DNA of 64,000 bases, from NCBI RefSeq assembly GCF_013782625.1, contig NZ_CP056199.1:2746588-2810587 (forward strand). Reading direction: 5' to 3'. Under the pieces are notes generated by a model, which was given only the letters and a program-made list of their open reading frames with translations, did not search any database and was not told where the DNA came from. This DNA comes from Enterobacter sp. RHBSTW-00994 (GTDB taxonomy: Bacteria; Pseudomonadota; Gammaproteobacteria; Enterobacterales; Enterobacteriaceae). The translations under genes and the position numbers were made by a program. Shown here in pieces: positions 7,831 to 16,400 of this stretch (its first letter is position 1; each line of letters starts with the position of its first letter).

Positions 7831-8073
7831 ATGATGCGTCTACTCATTCGAACCATTGTTGTATTGGCAATTCTGTGGATTGGCCTGCTGCTGTCGGGTT
7901 ACGGCATACTGGTAGGAAGCGCCGAGAACGCTGCTGGCTTAGGTATCCAGTGCAAGTACATCACAGCGCAAGGCATCAGCACAGCGCAGTATCTCCATTC
8001 GAACAGCGGCTTTATCGGCCTGACGAACTGCCCTGTTCTGCGTAAGATGGCTGTCGTTATTGATAATGGCTAA
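7831..8073 (+). CDS. yobH: Conserved small protein YobH
   Basis: This 80-residue protein has an N-terminal hydrophobic helix (IRTIVVLAILWIGLLLSGYG) and a short exported region with two Cys (QCKYITAQGIS, TNCPVLRK), matching E. coli YobH. The function is unknown. GAGG lies just before the start. It converges on kdgR with a shared terminator. Confidence 0.92.
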   Translation: MMRLLIRTIVVLAILWIGLLLSGYGILVGSAENAAGLGIQCKYITAQGISTAQYLHSNSGFIGLTNCPVLRKMAVVIDNG

Positions 8074-8092
8074 TTTATAACTATTGGCCCAC

Positions 8093-8122
8093 AAAAAAAC
8101 GCCGCACATGTGCGGCGTTTTT
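8093..8122. terminator. Bidirectional terminator between yobH and kdgR
   Basis: The perfect stem CGCCGCACA/TGTGCGGCG (8100-8117) is flanked by an A run on the left and a T run on the right, so it works for both converging genes. Confidence 0.9.
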
Positions 8123-8137
8123 ATTTCCGTTAATACG

Positions 8138-8929
8138 TTAAAACGGATAGTCGTTGTAACCCATCTGCTCGGAGATTTTCCGGGCTGCGGTATGTAACAT
8201 CGCAACGTATTCGTGCAAACGCTCTTCCGAGAAGCGCAGTGTTGGGAAAGAGATACTCAGCCCCGCGATAACCACGCCAAAACGGTCAAATACAGGAACA
8301 CCAATGCAACGCAAGCCTTCTTCCTGTTCTTCGTTATCTTCGCCGTAACCCTGTACACGAACCTGATCCAGTACCGTTAACAGCTCATCGGTACTGGTGA
8401 TAGTGCGGTCCGTACTACGTTTGTACTCAACCCCTTCGAGGATTTGCACTACCTCTTCGCGATCGCGCCAGGCCAACAGTACTTTACCAATCGCGGTACT
8501 ATAGAGTGGGTTACGTCGGCCAATACGCGAATACATACGCAGGTTGTACATAGAGTCAATTTTGTGGATATAGACAATACTGTCTTCATCCAGCGCCCCC
8601 AGGTGAACCGTCTCTTTCGTCAGACGAGAGAGTTCGCGCATTTGAATATCAGCACTACGGATGAGATCTACGTTTTGCAACGCCCGAGCACCTAATTCAA
8701 ACAACTTCAGCGTCAGAGAGTATTTTTCAGACTCACCTTCTTGCGCGACATAACCCAGAGATTTCATGGTTTGCAAAAAGCGATAAACGGTGCTTTTCGA
8801 CATCATCACACGCTGCGACAACTCTGTAATACCAATTTCACGCTCTTCTCCGAGCGCCTGCAAGATGCCAAACACCTTCAGCACGGAAGAAACAGAATCT
8901 GGCTGCTTATCCAAATCTGCGATTGCCAT
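8138..8929 (-). CDS. kdgR: IclR-family repressor KdgR
   Basis: KdgR represses pectin and 2-keto-3-deoxygluconate (KDG) catabolism genes and is released by KDG. The 263-residue protein has an N-terminal winged helix-turn-helix (about 12-75, ITELSQRVMMSKSTVYRFLQTM) and a C-terminal IclR effector domain with GLSISFPTLRF near the end. It is divergent from yebQ, with a palindromic sequence in between. A strong KdgR-like site sits upstream of rhiT at 60.4 kb in this window. Confidence 0.96.
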   Translation of the reverse strand: MAIADLDKQPDSVSSVLKVFGILQALGEEREIGITELSQRVMMSKSTVYRFLQTMKSLGYVAQEGESEKYSLTLKLFELGARALQNVDLIRSADIQMRELSRLTKETVHLGALDEDSIVYIHKIDSMYNLRMYSRIGRRNPLYSTAIGKVLLAWRDREEVVQILEGVEYKRSTDRTITSTDELLTVLDQVRVQGYGEDNEEQEEGLRCIGVPVFDRFGVVIAGLSISFPTLRFSEERLHEYVAMLHTAARKISEQMGYNDYPF

Positions 8930-8953
8930 TTATCACCTCATAGAGAGTGTTTT

Positions 8954-8980
8954 ATAAAAATCAGAACCGGTTTTTATTAT
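8954..8980. promoter_or_regulatory. Imperfect palindrome between kdgR and yebQ
   Basis: A dyad centred between 8968 and 8969, core AACCGGTT, has AT-rich arms (ATAAAAAT on the left, TTTTTATT on the right). It sits just upstream of kdgR in the divergent region and could be an operator for either gene. It fits the KdgR consensus only weakly, so no regulator is assigned. Confidence 0.3.
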
Positions 8981-9107
8981 AAATTCACGGTCGGCTCCCT
9001 GCAATCAATCCGCGTTTACTTCGTTACAAATCTGCGACATAAAACCGAATTAACAATGCTAAAATAGTTACTCTGAGAATAATTACACACTGAGCTATTC
9101 ATCAATA

Positions 9108-10481
9108 ATGGAAAAAAACCTTTCCGATGGTCTGCCATTGCCCCAGCGCTATGGCGCAATTGCCACAATCATTATTGGCATTTCAATGGCGGTTCTCGAC
9201 GGTGCAATTGCTAACGTTGCATTACCCACTATCGCCAGCGATCTGCACGCCTCTCCTGCCAGTTCCATCTGGATAGTTAACGCGTATCAGATAGCCATTG
9301 TTGTCTCTTTGCTTTCACTCTCTTTTCTGGGTGATATGTTTGGTTACCGCCGCGTTTATCAATGTGGTCTGGTGGTTTTTACGCTGACCTCTCTGTTTTG
9401 CGCTTTGTCTGATTCACTTCACACCCTGACCATAGCCCGTATCGCGCAAGGTTTTGGAGGGGCGGCCTTAATGAGCGTCAACACAGCGTTAATACGCCTC
9501 ATCTATCCACAACGTCACCTTGGGCGTGGCATGGGCATTAACTCATTCATTGTGGCTGTCTCTTCCGCTGCTGGCCCCACTATTGCTGCAGCCATCTTGT
9601 CCGTCGCATCCTGGCAATGGCTGTTTTTGATTAATGTACCGCTTGGGGTCATTGCCTTGGTTTTTGCCCTTCGCTTTTTACCTGCTAATGGCGCAAAAAG
9701 CACCGCCCCACGTTTCGATCTGCCCAGTGCTGTGATGAATGCCCTGACCTTCGGTCTGCTCATTACTGCGCTTAGCGGCTTTGCTCAAGGGCAATCACTC
9801 GCATTAATCGCAGTCGAAATCGTGGCGATGCTGGTCATTGGTTTCTTCTTTGTGCGTCGCCAGTTGGCGATGCCTGTTCCACTGCTGCCTGTCGACTTGT
9901 TGCGTATTCCACTGTTTTCGCTTTCCATCGGTACATCCATTTGCTCCTTCTGCGCCCAAATGTTGGCCCTGGTATCTCTGCCCTTTTTCCTGCAAAGCAT
10001 CGTCGGCCGTACCGAAGTCGAAACAGGGTTACTTCTCACTCCATGGCCGCTGGCGACAATGGTGATGGCTCCACTGGCAGGTTATCTTATTGAGCGAGTT
10101 CATGCAGGTTTACTGGGGGCTCTGGGGCTACTGGTGATGGCAGCAGGTCTTTTTGCCCTCGCGCTGTTGCCGTCATCACCAACAGATGCCGACATCATCT
10201 GGCGCATGGTGTTGTGTGGCGCAGGTTTTGGTCTGTTCCAGTCACCTAACAACCATACGATTATCACCGCAGCTCCACGAAACCGGAGTGGCGGAGCCAG
10301 CGGAATGCTGGGCACTGCGCGTTTACTTGGACAAAGTACAGGCGCAGCACTGGTCGCTTTGATGTTCAATCTTTCAGGCCAAAGCGGTACACATGTTGCC
10401 CTGCTGCTGGCCGGCTCACTTGCCACTTTCGCTGCCATTATAAGCGGTCTGCGTGTGACCCAACCCCGAACTGAGGCGTAA
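9108..10481 (+). CDS. yebQ: MFS drug/metabolite efflux transporter YebQ
   Basis: The 457-residue protein is a major facilitator of the 14-helix DHA2 type. It shows the motif LGDMFGYRRVY between helices 2 and 3 and the motif C-like GFGGAALMSVNTALIRLIYP. The length equals E. coli YebQ. The transported substrate is not established. Divergent orientation from kdgR may link its expression to the KdgR region. Confidence 0.93.
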   Translation: MEKNLSDGLPLPQRYGAIATIIIGISMAVLDGAIANVALPTIASDLHASPASSIWIVNAYQIAIVVSLLSLSFLGDMFGYRRVYQCGLVVFTLTSLFCALSDSLHTLTIARIAQGFGGAALMSVNTALIRLIYPQRHLGRGMGINSFIVAVSSAAGPTIAAAILSVASWQWLFLINVPLGVIALVFALRFLPANGAKSTAPRFDLPSAVMNALTFGLLITALSGFAQGQSLALIAVEIVAMLVIGFFFVRRQLAMPVPLLPVDLLRIPLFSLSIGTSICSFCAQMLALVSLPFFLQSIVGRTEVETGLLLTPWPLATMVMAPLAGYLIERVHAGLLGALGLLVMAAGLFALALLPSSPTDADIIWRMVLCGAGFGLFQSPNNHTIITAAPRNRSGGASGMLGTARLLGQSTGAALVALMFNLSGQSGTHVALLLAGSLATFAAIISGLRVTQPRTEA

Positions 10482-10486
10482 AAAAA

Positions 10487-10516
10487 CCGGGTGGCGATGA
10501 TGCTATACCCGGCCTT
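10487..10516. repeat. REP-like palindromic element
   Basis: The sequence CCGGGTGGCGATGATGC followed by TATACCCGGCC has the GG-TGGCG...CCGGCC layout of enterobacterial REP units. It lies between the convergent genes yebQ and htpX, a typical REP site. Confidence 0.65.
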
Positions 10517-10529
10517 TGGAACGTTAGAC

Positions 10530-10560
10530 GTGTTTGCCGGAATCTCCGGCAAACACCTTT
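10530..10560. terminator. Terminator-like hairpin between yebQ and htpX
   Basis: An 11-bp perfect stem (GTGTTTGCCGG/CCGGCAAACAC, 10530-10540 and 10546-10556) with a 5-base loop precedes CTTTAGTT. The T tract is short. Confidence 0.55.
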
Positions 10561-10562
10561 AG

Positions 10563-11444
10563 TTATTTGATGTATTCGCCACTACGCAGGGCTTCGATAC
10601 GCTTATCCAGCGGCGGGTGAGACATAAACAGCTCACTCAGCGATTTCGATTTACCGTTTATGCAGAAGGCCATCATGCTGGTCGCTTCCTGCGGCTCATA
10701 GCTGGTTTTCAGTCGCTGTAGCGCAGCAATCATCTTCTCACGCCCAACCAGTTTCGCAGAACCCGCATCCGCGTGGAATTCACGGTGACGGGAGAACCAC
10801 ATGGTAATGATGCTTGCCAGGATGCCGAATACCAGCTCCAGTACCATCGAAACTGCGAAATAGATCAGAGGGTTACCATTGCTTTCCTCACCGTCATCAC
10901 GGTTGCCCCCCATGAACCCAGCCGCAATCTGCGCCAGAATACGGGAAATGAAGATCACGAAGGTGTTCACCACACCCTGAATAAGGGTCATGGTCACCAT
11001 ATCTCCGTTTGCGATATGGCTAATTTCGTGAGCAATCACCGCTTCAGCCTCGTCACGGCTCATGTTTTGCAACAACCCGGTGCTGACAGCGACAAGCGAC
11101 GCATCACGCCGAGCCCCCGTTGCGAACGCGTTAATATCCGGAGCGTGGTAAATAGCAACCTGCGGCATGGCAATACCCGCCTGACGGGATTGCTGCGCAA
11201 CGGTGTTCATTAACCATTGTTCCATATCGTTACGTGGTTGTTCGATAACCTCGCCACCGACAGACTTCAACGCCATCCACTTCGACATTAACAGTGAGAT
11301 GAAGGAGCCACCAAAACCAAACAGCAGCGCCATAATTAACAGGCCCTGAACGCTGCTCGACTGAATTCCTGTCAGGCTTAGCACGAGCCCGAAAACCACC
11401 ATAACCGCCAGGTTGGTGAGCAGGAAGAGCGCGATTCGCATCAT
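10563..11444 (-). CDS. htpX: Membrane zinc metalloprotease HtpX
   Basis: HtpX is an inner-membrane M48 protease that works with FtsH in membrane protein quality control. The 293-residue protein has two N-terminal membrane helices, the zinc motif HEISH at 139-143, two further hydrophobic segments and the downstream EFHADAGSA motif that supplies the third ligand. Length and ends match E. coli. A near-perfect sigma-32 promoter lies upstream, in line with its heat-shock control. Confidence 0.97.
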   Translation of the reverse strand: MMRIALFLLTNLAVMVVFGLVLSLTGIQSSSVQGLLIMALLFGFGGSFISLLMSKWMALKSVGGEVIEQPRNDMEQWLMNTVAQQSRQAGIAMPQVAIYHAPDINAFATGARRDASLVAVSTGLLQNMSRDEAEAVIAHEISHIANGDMVTMTLIQGVVNTFVIFISRILAQIAAGFMGGNRDDGEESNGNPLIYFAVSMVLELVFGILASIITMWFSRHREFHADAGSAKLVGREKMIAALQRLKTSYEPQEATSMMAFCINGKSKSLSELFMSHPPLDKRIEALRSGEYIK

Positions 11445-11496
11445 AATTTTCTTTTAACCTCAGTTTAACAAAACGCACTATGCGATTACCCACATC

Positions 11497-11522
11497 GTAT
11501 GGGTATTGTGGCTATTTTCAAG
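11497..11522 (-). promoter_or_regulatory. Sigma-32 heat-shock promoter of htpX
   Basis: Minus-strand CTTGAAA (11516-11522) and CCCATAC (11497-11503) are separated by 12 bp, matching the sigma-32 consensus CTTGAAA-N(11-16)-CCCATNT in all but one base. Confidence 0.85.
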
Positions 11523-11599
11523 GATTCAGCGTGCGTAAGTCACCAGAAAGACACAACTTTACACAATTGAAAATCTGCTTGACGGGAAGATGCAGAACT

Positions 11600-11632
11600 A
11601 AAAAAACAGGCACAATATCTTGTGCCTGTTGG
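11600..11632 (-). terminator. Terminator downstream of prc
   Basis: The stem AACAGGCACAA/TTGTGCCTGTT (within 11606-11630) is followed on the minus strand by seven T. Confidence 0.88.
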
Positions 11633-11635
11633 GGG

Positions 11636-13684
11636 TTATTTTGCCGGAGTTGGTTGCTCAGCGGGCTTTTCTTTTTCCAGATGTGCCAGGTCGAGGGCGA
11701 TATGCACCGTCTCATTCAGGTACGGATCAGGCTCCTGGTAATCCTTAGGCAGATCCTCCAGTTTTTTAAGCGGAGTCTTACCTTCACGTTTAAAGCGGTC
11801 ATTAATACGCGCCAGACGTGTTGCATCATCCTCGGTGTTCTCTTTCTCACGCTGGGCATAATTGAGAGAAACAATATTCCGCTTATCCTTCATAGCATTG
11901 AATCGAGCAATGTCCTTCATGATGTACTGGAATTCAGGATCCTGGGCAATACGATCATTATGATCTTTCAGCAGTTCAGGGCCAAACTGGGTCATGTCGC
12001 CAGATTTAACGTATGTCGCAGCATTAATGCTATCCCACGGCAACGCATTATCTTCAAACTTTTCACCCGTTTCGGTCTCTTCCGTGCCCGTTGGCATCAT
12101 GATATCCGGGGTGACGCCTTTACGCTGCGTACTGCCGCCATTCACACGGTAGAATTTCTGAATGGTGTACTGGACGGAACCCAGTGCAGGCCACTCTGGA
12201 CGCAGCATCTGATCATAAATACGATTCAGTGAACGATATTGTTGTACCGTTCCTTTACCGAAGGTCGGTTCACCGACGATCAGTGCACGGCCATAATCCT
12301 GCATCGCTGCGGCAAAGATTTCGGACGCCGAAGCACTGAAGCGGTCGACCAGTACCACCAGTGGGCCTTTGTAATAAACCACACCATCAGTGTCTGCATC
12401 TTCACGCACTTTACCGTTGTTATCACGCACCTGAACCACAGGACCCGATGGGATAAACAGACCGGAAAGGGAGACAGCTTCCGTCAATGCGCCACCACCG
12501 TTGCTACGCAAATCAATGATGATGCTACTGACATTCTGCTTATCCAGTTTCTGCAACTGTACTTTTACATCGTCCGTCAAACCAACGTAGAAGCCGGGAA
12601 TATCCAGAACACCCACCTTCTCTTTACCCACCGTTTTCACTGACATTTTTACCGCGCGATCTTCCAGGCGGATCCGTTCACGGGTCAGGGTAACGATACG
12701 GGTTTTCGTGCCTTTGCCTGCAGGCAGAACCTCAAGGCGTACCTTGCTGCCTTTCGGGCCTTTGATCAAAGCCACAACGTCATCAAGACGCCAGCCGATC
12801 ACGTCGACAATATTCTGTCCTGTCTGACCCACACCCACAATGCGATCGCCTACGCTAATCGCTTTACTTTTGGATGCAGGACCACCCGCGACCATTGAGT
12901 TGATCACGGTATAGTCATCATCCATCTGCAGCACCGCGCCAATACCTTCCAGAGACAAGCTCATTTCAGTGTTGAATTGCTCGGTGTTACGCGGGGAAAG
13001 GTAGTTTGTATGCGGGTCGATTTCGTGAGCGAACGCAGTCATTGCCAGTGAGAAAACATCTTCACTGTTGGTCTGCGCGAGGCGACGAATGGCAAATTTA
13101 TAACGACGCGTCAGAGTTTCACGAATCTCTTTATCATCTTTACCGGTGAGTTTGAGGCTCAGCTCATCATACTTAACTTTCGCGTCCCACAGCGCATTCA
13201 ACTCGGCTTCATCTTTCGGCCAGGGCGCTTTACTGCGGTCCAGATTGAAGGTGTCAGTGCCGGTAAAGTCCATTGGACGCTCCAGCACTTTCAGCGCATA
13301 TTGATAACGTTCAAAGCGGCGCTTTTGTGACAAATTATACAGGTCGTAGAACAGATCCAACTTACCAGAACGTAGCTCATCGCCCACGTCGGATTTACGT
13401 TTTGCGAACTGTTCGATATCGCTGGCCAGCAATACGTTATGGCTGTAATCCAGCAAGTTCAGATAGCGGTCGAAGATTTTGGCCGAAAAGGCCTGATCGA
13501 GATCGAACTGACGATAATGTGAACGAGTGAAACGCGACGTCACGCGTTCACTCACCGTCGCGTGCTGTGTTTCTTCCTTTAATACAGGAATTTGATCAAC
13601 ACGCGTAATATCGTCCACAGCGAAAGCGTGACCTGTTATAGCAAACAGGCCAGCCAGCGCGGTGAGCTTAAAAAAAGTGTTCAT
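11636..13684 (-). CDS. prc: Tail-specific periplasmic protease Prc
   Basis: Prc (Tsp) is a periplasmic S41 protease that trims FtsI and, with NlpI, degrades MepS. The start at 13684 gives 682 residues, equal to E. coli, and a signal peptide MNTFFKLTALAGLFAITGHAFA; an in-frame extension upstream would overlap proQ and destroy the signal. A PDZ domain (about 235-320) precedes the catalytic core with Ser in FSASASEIF and Lys in FGKGTVQQ. It follows proQ by 19 bp, the conserved proQ-prc pair. Confidence 0.97.
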   Translation of the reverse strand: MNTFFKLTALAGLFAITGHAFAVDDITRVDQIPVLKEETQHATVSERVTSRFTRSHYRQFDLDQAFSAKIFDRYLNLLDYSHNVLLASDIEQFAKRKSDVGDELRSGKLDLFYDLYNLSQKRRFERYQYALKVLERPMDFTGTDTFNLDRSKAPWPKDEAELNALWDAKVKYDELSLKLTGKDDKEIRETLTRRYKFAIRRLAQTNSEDVFSLAMTAFAHEIDPHTNYLSPRNTEQFNTEMSLSLEGIGAVLQMDDDYTVINSMVAGGPASKSKAISVGDRIVGVGQTGQNIVDVIGWRLDDVVALIKGPKGSKVRLEVLPAGKGTKTRIVTLTRERIRLEDRAVKMSVKTVGKEKVGVLDIPGFYVGLTDDVKVQLQKLDKQNVSSIIIDLRSNGGGALTEAVSLSGLFIPSGPVVQVRDNNGKVREDADTDGVVYYKGPLVVLVDRFSASASEIFAAAMQDYGRALIVGEPTFGKGTVQQYRSLNRIYDQMLRPEWPALGSVQYTIQKFYRVNGGSTQRKGVTPDIMMPTGTEETETGEKFEDNALPWDSINAATYVKSGDMTQFGPELLKDHNDRIAQDPEFQYIMKDIARFNAMKDKRNIVSLNYAQREKENTEDDATRLARINDRFKREGKTPLKKLEDLPKDYQEPDPYLNETVHIALDLAHLEKEKPAEQPTPAK

Positions 13685-13703
13685 GCCAGGCTTGGCCTCC
13701 GTT

Positions 13704-14390
13704 TCAGAACAACAAGTGTTCTGCGCGTACAATCATTGACATACCAGAAGTCAGCTGTACTCGAACGCCATCTTTGGTGATTTCCAGTACGGTGGCGTCC
13801 ATCGCATTGTTACCCGCTTTTACTTTCAGAGCCTGACCCACGCTTAACGCGGAAATGTCAGAAACTGGCGTGTGGCGCTGCTCTTCGCGAGGCGCACGAG
13901 GGGCTTTAGCTGCTGGTTTATCAGCACGCGGCTTGCGATCGCTATTGTCATTACGACGCGGTGCAGGACGTGGTTTACGTTCACGACGAGGGGTTTCTTC
14001 CTGGCCATTTGCCGCTGCGGCTTCGCGTTTTTTAGCCTGCTGTTCTGCACGCTGTGCCTGGACGCGCGCTTTCGCTTCTTCCAGTTGTTTACGTGCGTGC
14101 TCAACATGCTGCTCATCCAGCTCACCACAAGGGTTGCCGTCGAGGTCGACTCGGGTTGCGCCCGGTTTGATACCGTACAGGTAGCGCCAGCTCGACGTAT
14201 AAAGACGCAGAGCGGAACGAAGTTGGGTTTTACTGAGATTCATCTCACCCTCAACTCGCGCTACCAGATCCTGAAAAATACCGACTTTCAGGGGACGAGC
14301 TTCGCCTTCAGCGCTAAAGCACTGCGGGAAACGCTCAGCCAGAAATGCGATAACTTCTTTACTGCTATTCAACTTAGGTTGATTTTCCAT
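13704..14390 (-). CDS. proQ: Global RNA chaperone ProQ
   Basis: ProQ binds structured sRNAs and mRNA 3' ends. The 228-residue protein has the N-terminal FinO/ProQ domain (about 1-120, including [24 protein letters not shown]), a Lys/Arg/Ala-rich linker (about 120-175) and a C-terminal Tudor-like domain ([21 protein letters not shown]). It is slightly shorter than E. coli ProQ through the linker. Confidence 0.97.
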   Translation of the reverse strand: MENQPKLNSSKEVIAFLAERFPQCFSAEGEARPLKVGIFQDLVARVEGEMNLSKTQLRSALRLYTSSWRYLYGIKPGATRVDLDGNPCGELDEQHVEHARKQLEEAKARVQAQRAEQQAKKREAAAANGQEETPRRERKPRPAPRRNDNSDRKPRADKPAAKAPRAPREEQRHTPVSDISALSVGQALKVKAGNNAMDATVLEITKDGVRVQLTSGMSMIVRAEHLLF

Positions 14391-14439
14391 GAAATTTCCT
14401 GATTACAACGGACGTTGCCAACTAGCGCAGGCATGAACA

Positions 14440-14459
14440 GGCGTCATTATAATGACGCC
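14440..14459. repeat. Perfect 20-bp palindrome between proQ and msrC
   Basis: GGCGTCATTATAATGACGCC is fully self-complementary. It lacks a T tract, so it is not a standard terminator. It sits 50 bp upstream of proQ and 27 bp downstream of msrC on the minus strand. Confidence 0.6.
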
Positions 14460-14486
14460 ATCAGTAAATGCTACGTTATCCGTTGA

Positions 14487-14984
14487 TTATCCTGCGACGC
14501 TCGCAAAGAATTTTTGATAATCGGTCGCTACCAGTACATTTTCCAGATGTCCAACCAGCTCACGCAACCCTTGTTCATCCTCAGATGTAAAGCGGCTGAA
14601 GGCCGTGCTGTCGATATCCAGAACACCAATAATCTGATTTTTCACCACCAGCGGAAGAACGATTTCAGCATTGCTGGCAGCATCGCAGGCTATGTGTCCA
14701 TCGAAAGCATGAACATCTTCTACGCGCTGTACCTGATTCTGTGCAACCGCAGTACCGCACACACCGCGACCAACGGGGATACGCACACAGGCAATCTTGC
14801 CCTGGAATGGCCCAAGCACCAGCGTATCGTCTTCAAGAAGATAAAAACCGGCCCAGTTCACGTCAGTCAGACGCTCAAACAATAATGCACTTGTATTTGC
14901 CAGAGTGGCTAAGAAGCTGGTCTCACCTGCCATCAATGCCTGAAAATCGCGGTTCAGATCCGCGTAGAATTCTGTTTTGTTCAT
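14487..14984 (-). CDS. msrC: Free methionine-(R)-sulfoxide reductase MsrC
   Basis: This 165-residue GAF-domain enzyme reduces free L-methionine-(R)-sulfoxide in the cytoplasm using thioredoxin. The three Cys at 66, 76 and 100 keep the 10 and 24 residue spacing of the catalytic Cys of the family (GVCGTAV and HIACDAASNAE). It is divergent from letA. Confidence 0.95.
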   Translation of the reverse strand: MNKTEFYADLNRDFQALMAGETSFLATLANTSALLFERLTDVNWAGFYLLEDDTLVLGPFQGKIACVRIPVGRGVCGTAVAQNQVQRVEDVHAFDGHIACDAASNAEIVLPLVVKNQIIGVLDIDSTAFSRFTSEDEQGLRELVGHLENVLVATDYQKFFASVAG

Positions 14985-15116
14985 TATTCAATCACTTGGT
15001 TGTCTTACAAAATTACTGCATAGCCTATTTAAATAAGCATTAAATGCGCTCATGCTCAAGATGATTCCATTCATGAGTTAAGATAACACTTAACAATTCT
15101 AATTTATGCGCGACTG

Positions 15117-16400
15117 ATGGCCTTAAAAACACCCAAAATTACGCCGGCAAAAAAAATAACAGTCCATGCGGTCAGCGATGCGCTGCCTCGTGCACATTAT
15201 CAGCGTTGCCCTCAGTGCGATACGCTTTTTATGTTGCCGAAGATGAAATCGCATCAAAGTGCGTTTTGCCCACGCTGTAACGCCAAAATCCGCGATGGAC
15301 GTGACTGGTCGTTGACCCGACTCGCCGCCATGGCCGTCACCATGCTGATGTTAATGCCTTTTGCCTGGAGTGAGCCACTGCTCAAACTCTATCTTCTTGG
15401 GGTTCGTATTGATGCCAACGTACTTCAGGGAATTTGGCAAATGACCCGTCAGGGCGATCCACTGACCGCAACAATGGTCCTGTTTTGTACTATAGGTGCG
15501 CCACTGATACTGGTCGCAGCCATTGCCTATTTGTGGTTTGGCAACATCCTTGGAATGAACTTACGCCCAGTCCTGTTGATGCTCGAAAAACTCAAAGAGT
15601 GGGTAATGCTCGACATTTATCTGGTCGGTATTGGCGTCGCATCTATTAAGGTACAAGACTATGCTTTTTTACAGCCTGGCATTGGTCTGATTGCCTTCAT
15701 CTCACTGGTATTACTTAGCATTCTGACGCTTATCCACCTGAATGTAGAGCAGCTTTGGGAACGCTTTTACCCGCAACGCCCCGCCACACGCCCGGATGAG
15801 AATCTCCGCGTCTGTCTGGGCTGTCATTACACCGGCCAGCCTGATGCCAGAGGTCGATGCCCACGTTGCCATATTCCGTTAAGGCTTCGACGCAACAATA
15901 GCCTACAGAAATGTTGGGCGGCTCTGATTGCTTCAGTCGTGCTGCTGATACCCGCCAACATGCTCCCGATTTCGGTTATTTACGTTAACGGCGGCAGGCA
16001 AGAGGATACTATTCTGTCCGGCATCATTTCGCTTGCCCACAGTAACGTCGCAATTGCAGGCGTTGTTTTCATTGCCAGTATCCTCGTTCCGTTTACCAAA
16101 GTAGTGGTGATGTTTACTCTGCTCGTCAGCATTCACTTTAAATGTGAACAAGGGTTACGCACGCGAATCTTGCTTCTGCGGCTCGTGACCTGGATTGGCC
16201 GCTGGTCAATGTTGGATTTGTTTGTGATTTCGTTGATGATGTCGCTGATTAATCGCGACCAGTTACTTGCTTTTACAATGGGACCCGCAGCGTTTTTCTT
16301 CGGCTCTGCGGTGATTTTGACTATTCTTGCAGTGGAATGGCTGGATAGCCGCTTACTTTGGGATGCACATGAGTCAGGAAACGCCCGCTTCGCCGACTGA
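15117..16400 (+). CDS. letA: LetA, inner-membrane partner of the LetB lipid-transport tunnel
   Basis: The 427-residue protein (former YebS) has two copies of a paraquat-inducible-A module. Each starts with a zinc-ribbon (CPQCD...CPRCN near 33-54; CLGCHYTGQ...CPRCH near 238-258) followed by four membrane helices. LetA loads or accepts phospholipids for the MCE tunnel LetB. It overlaps letB by 32 bp, indicating coupled expression. Confidence 0.96.
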   Translation: MALKTPKITPAKKITVHAVSDALPRAHYQRCPQCDTLFMLPKMKSHQSAFCPRCNAKIRDGRDWSLTRLAAMAVTMLMLMPFAWSEPLLKLYLLGVRIDANVLQGIWQMTRQGDPLTATMVLFCTIGAPLILVAAIAYLWFGNILGMNLRPVLLMLEKLKEWVMLDIYLVGIGVASIKVQDYAFLQPGIGLIAFISLVLLSILTLIHLNVEQLWERFYPQRPATRPDENLRVCLGCHYTGQPDARGRCPRCHIPLRLRRNNSLQKCWAALIASVVLLIPANMLPISVIYVNGGRQEDTILSGIISLAHSNVAIAGVVFIASILVPFTKVVVMFTLLVSIHFKCEQGLRTRILLLRLVTWIGRWSMLDLFVISLMMSLINRDQLLAFTMGPAAFFFGSAVILTILAVEWLDSRLLWDAHESGNARFAD

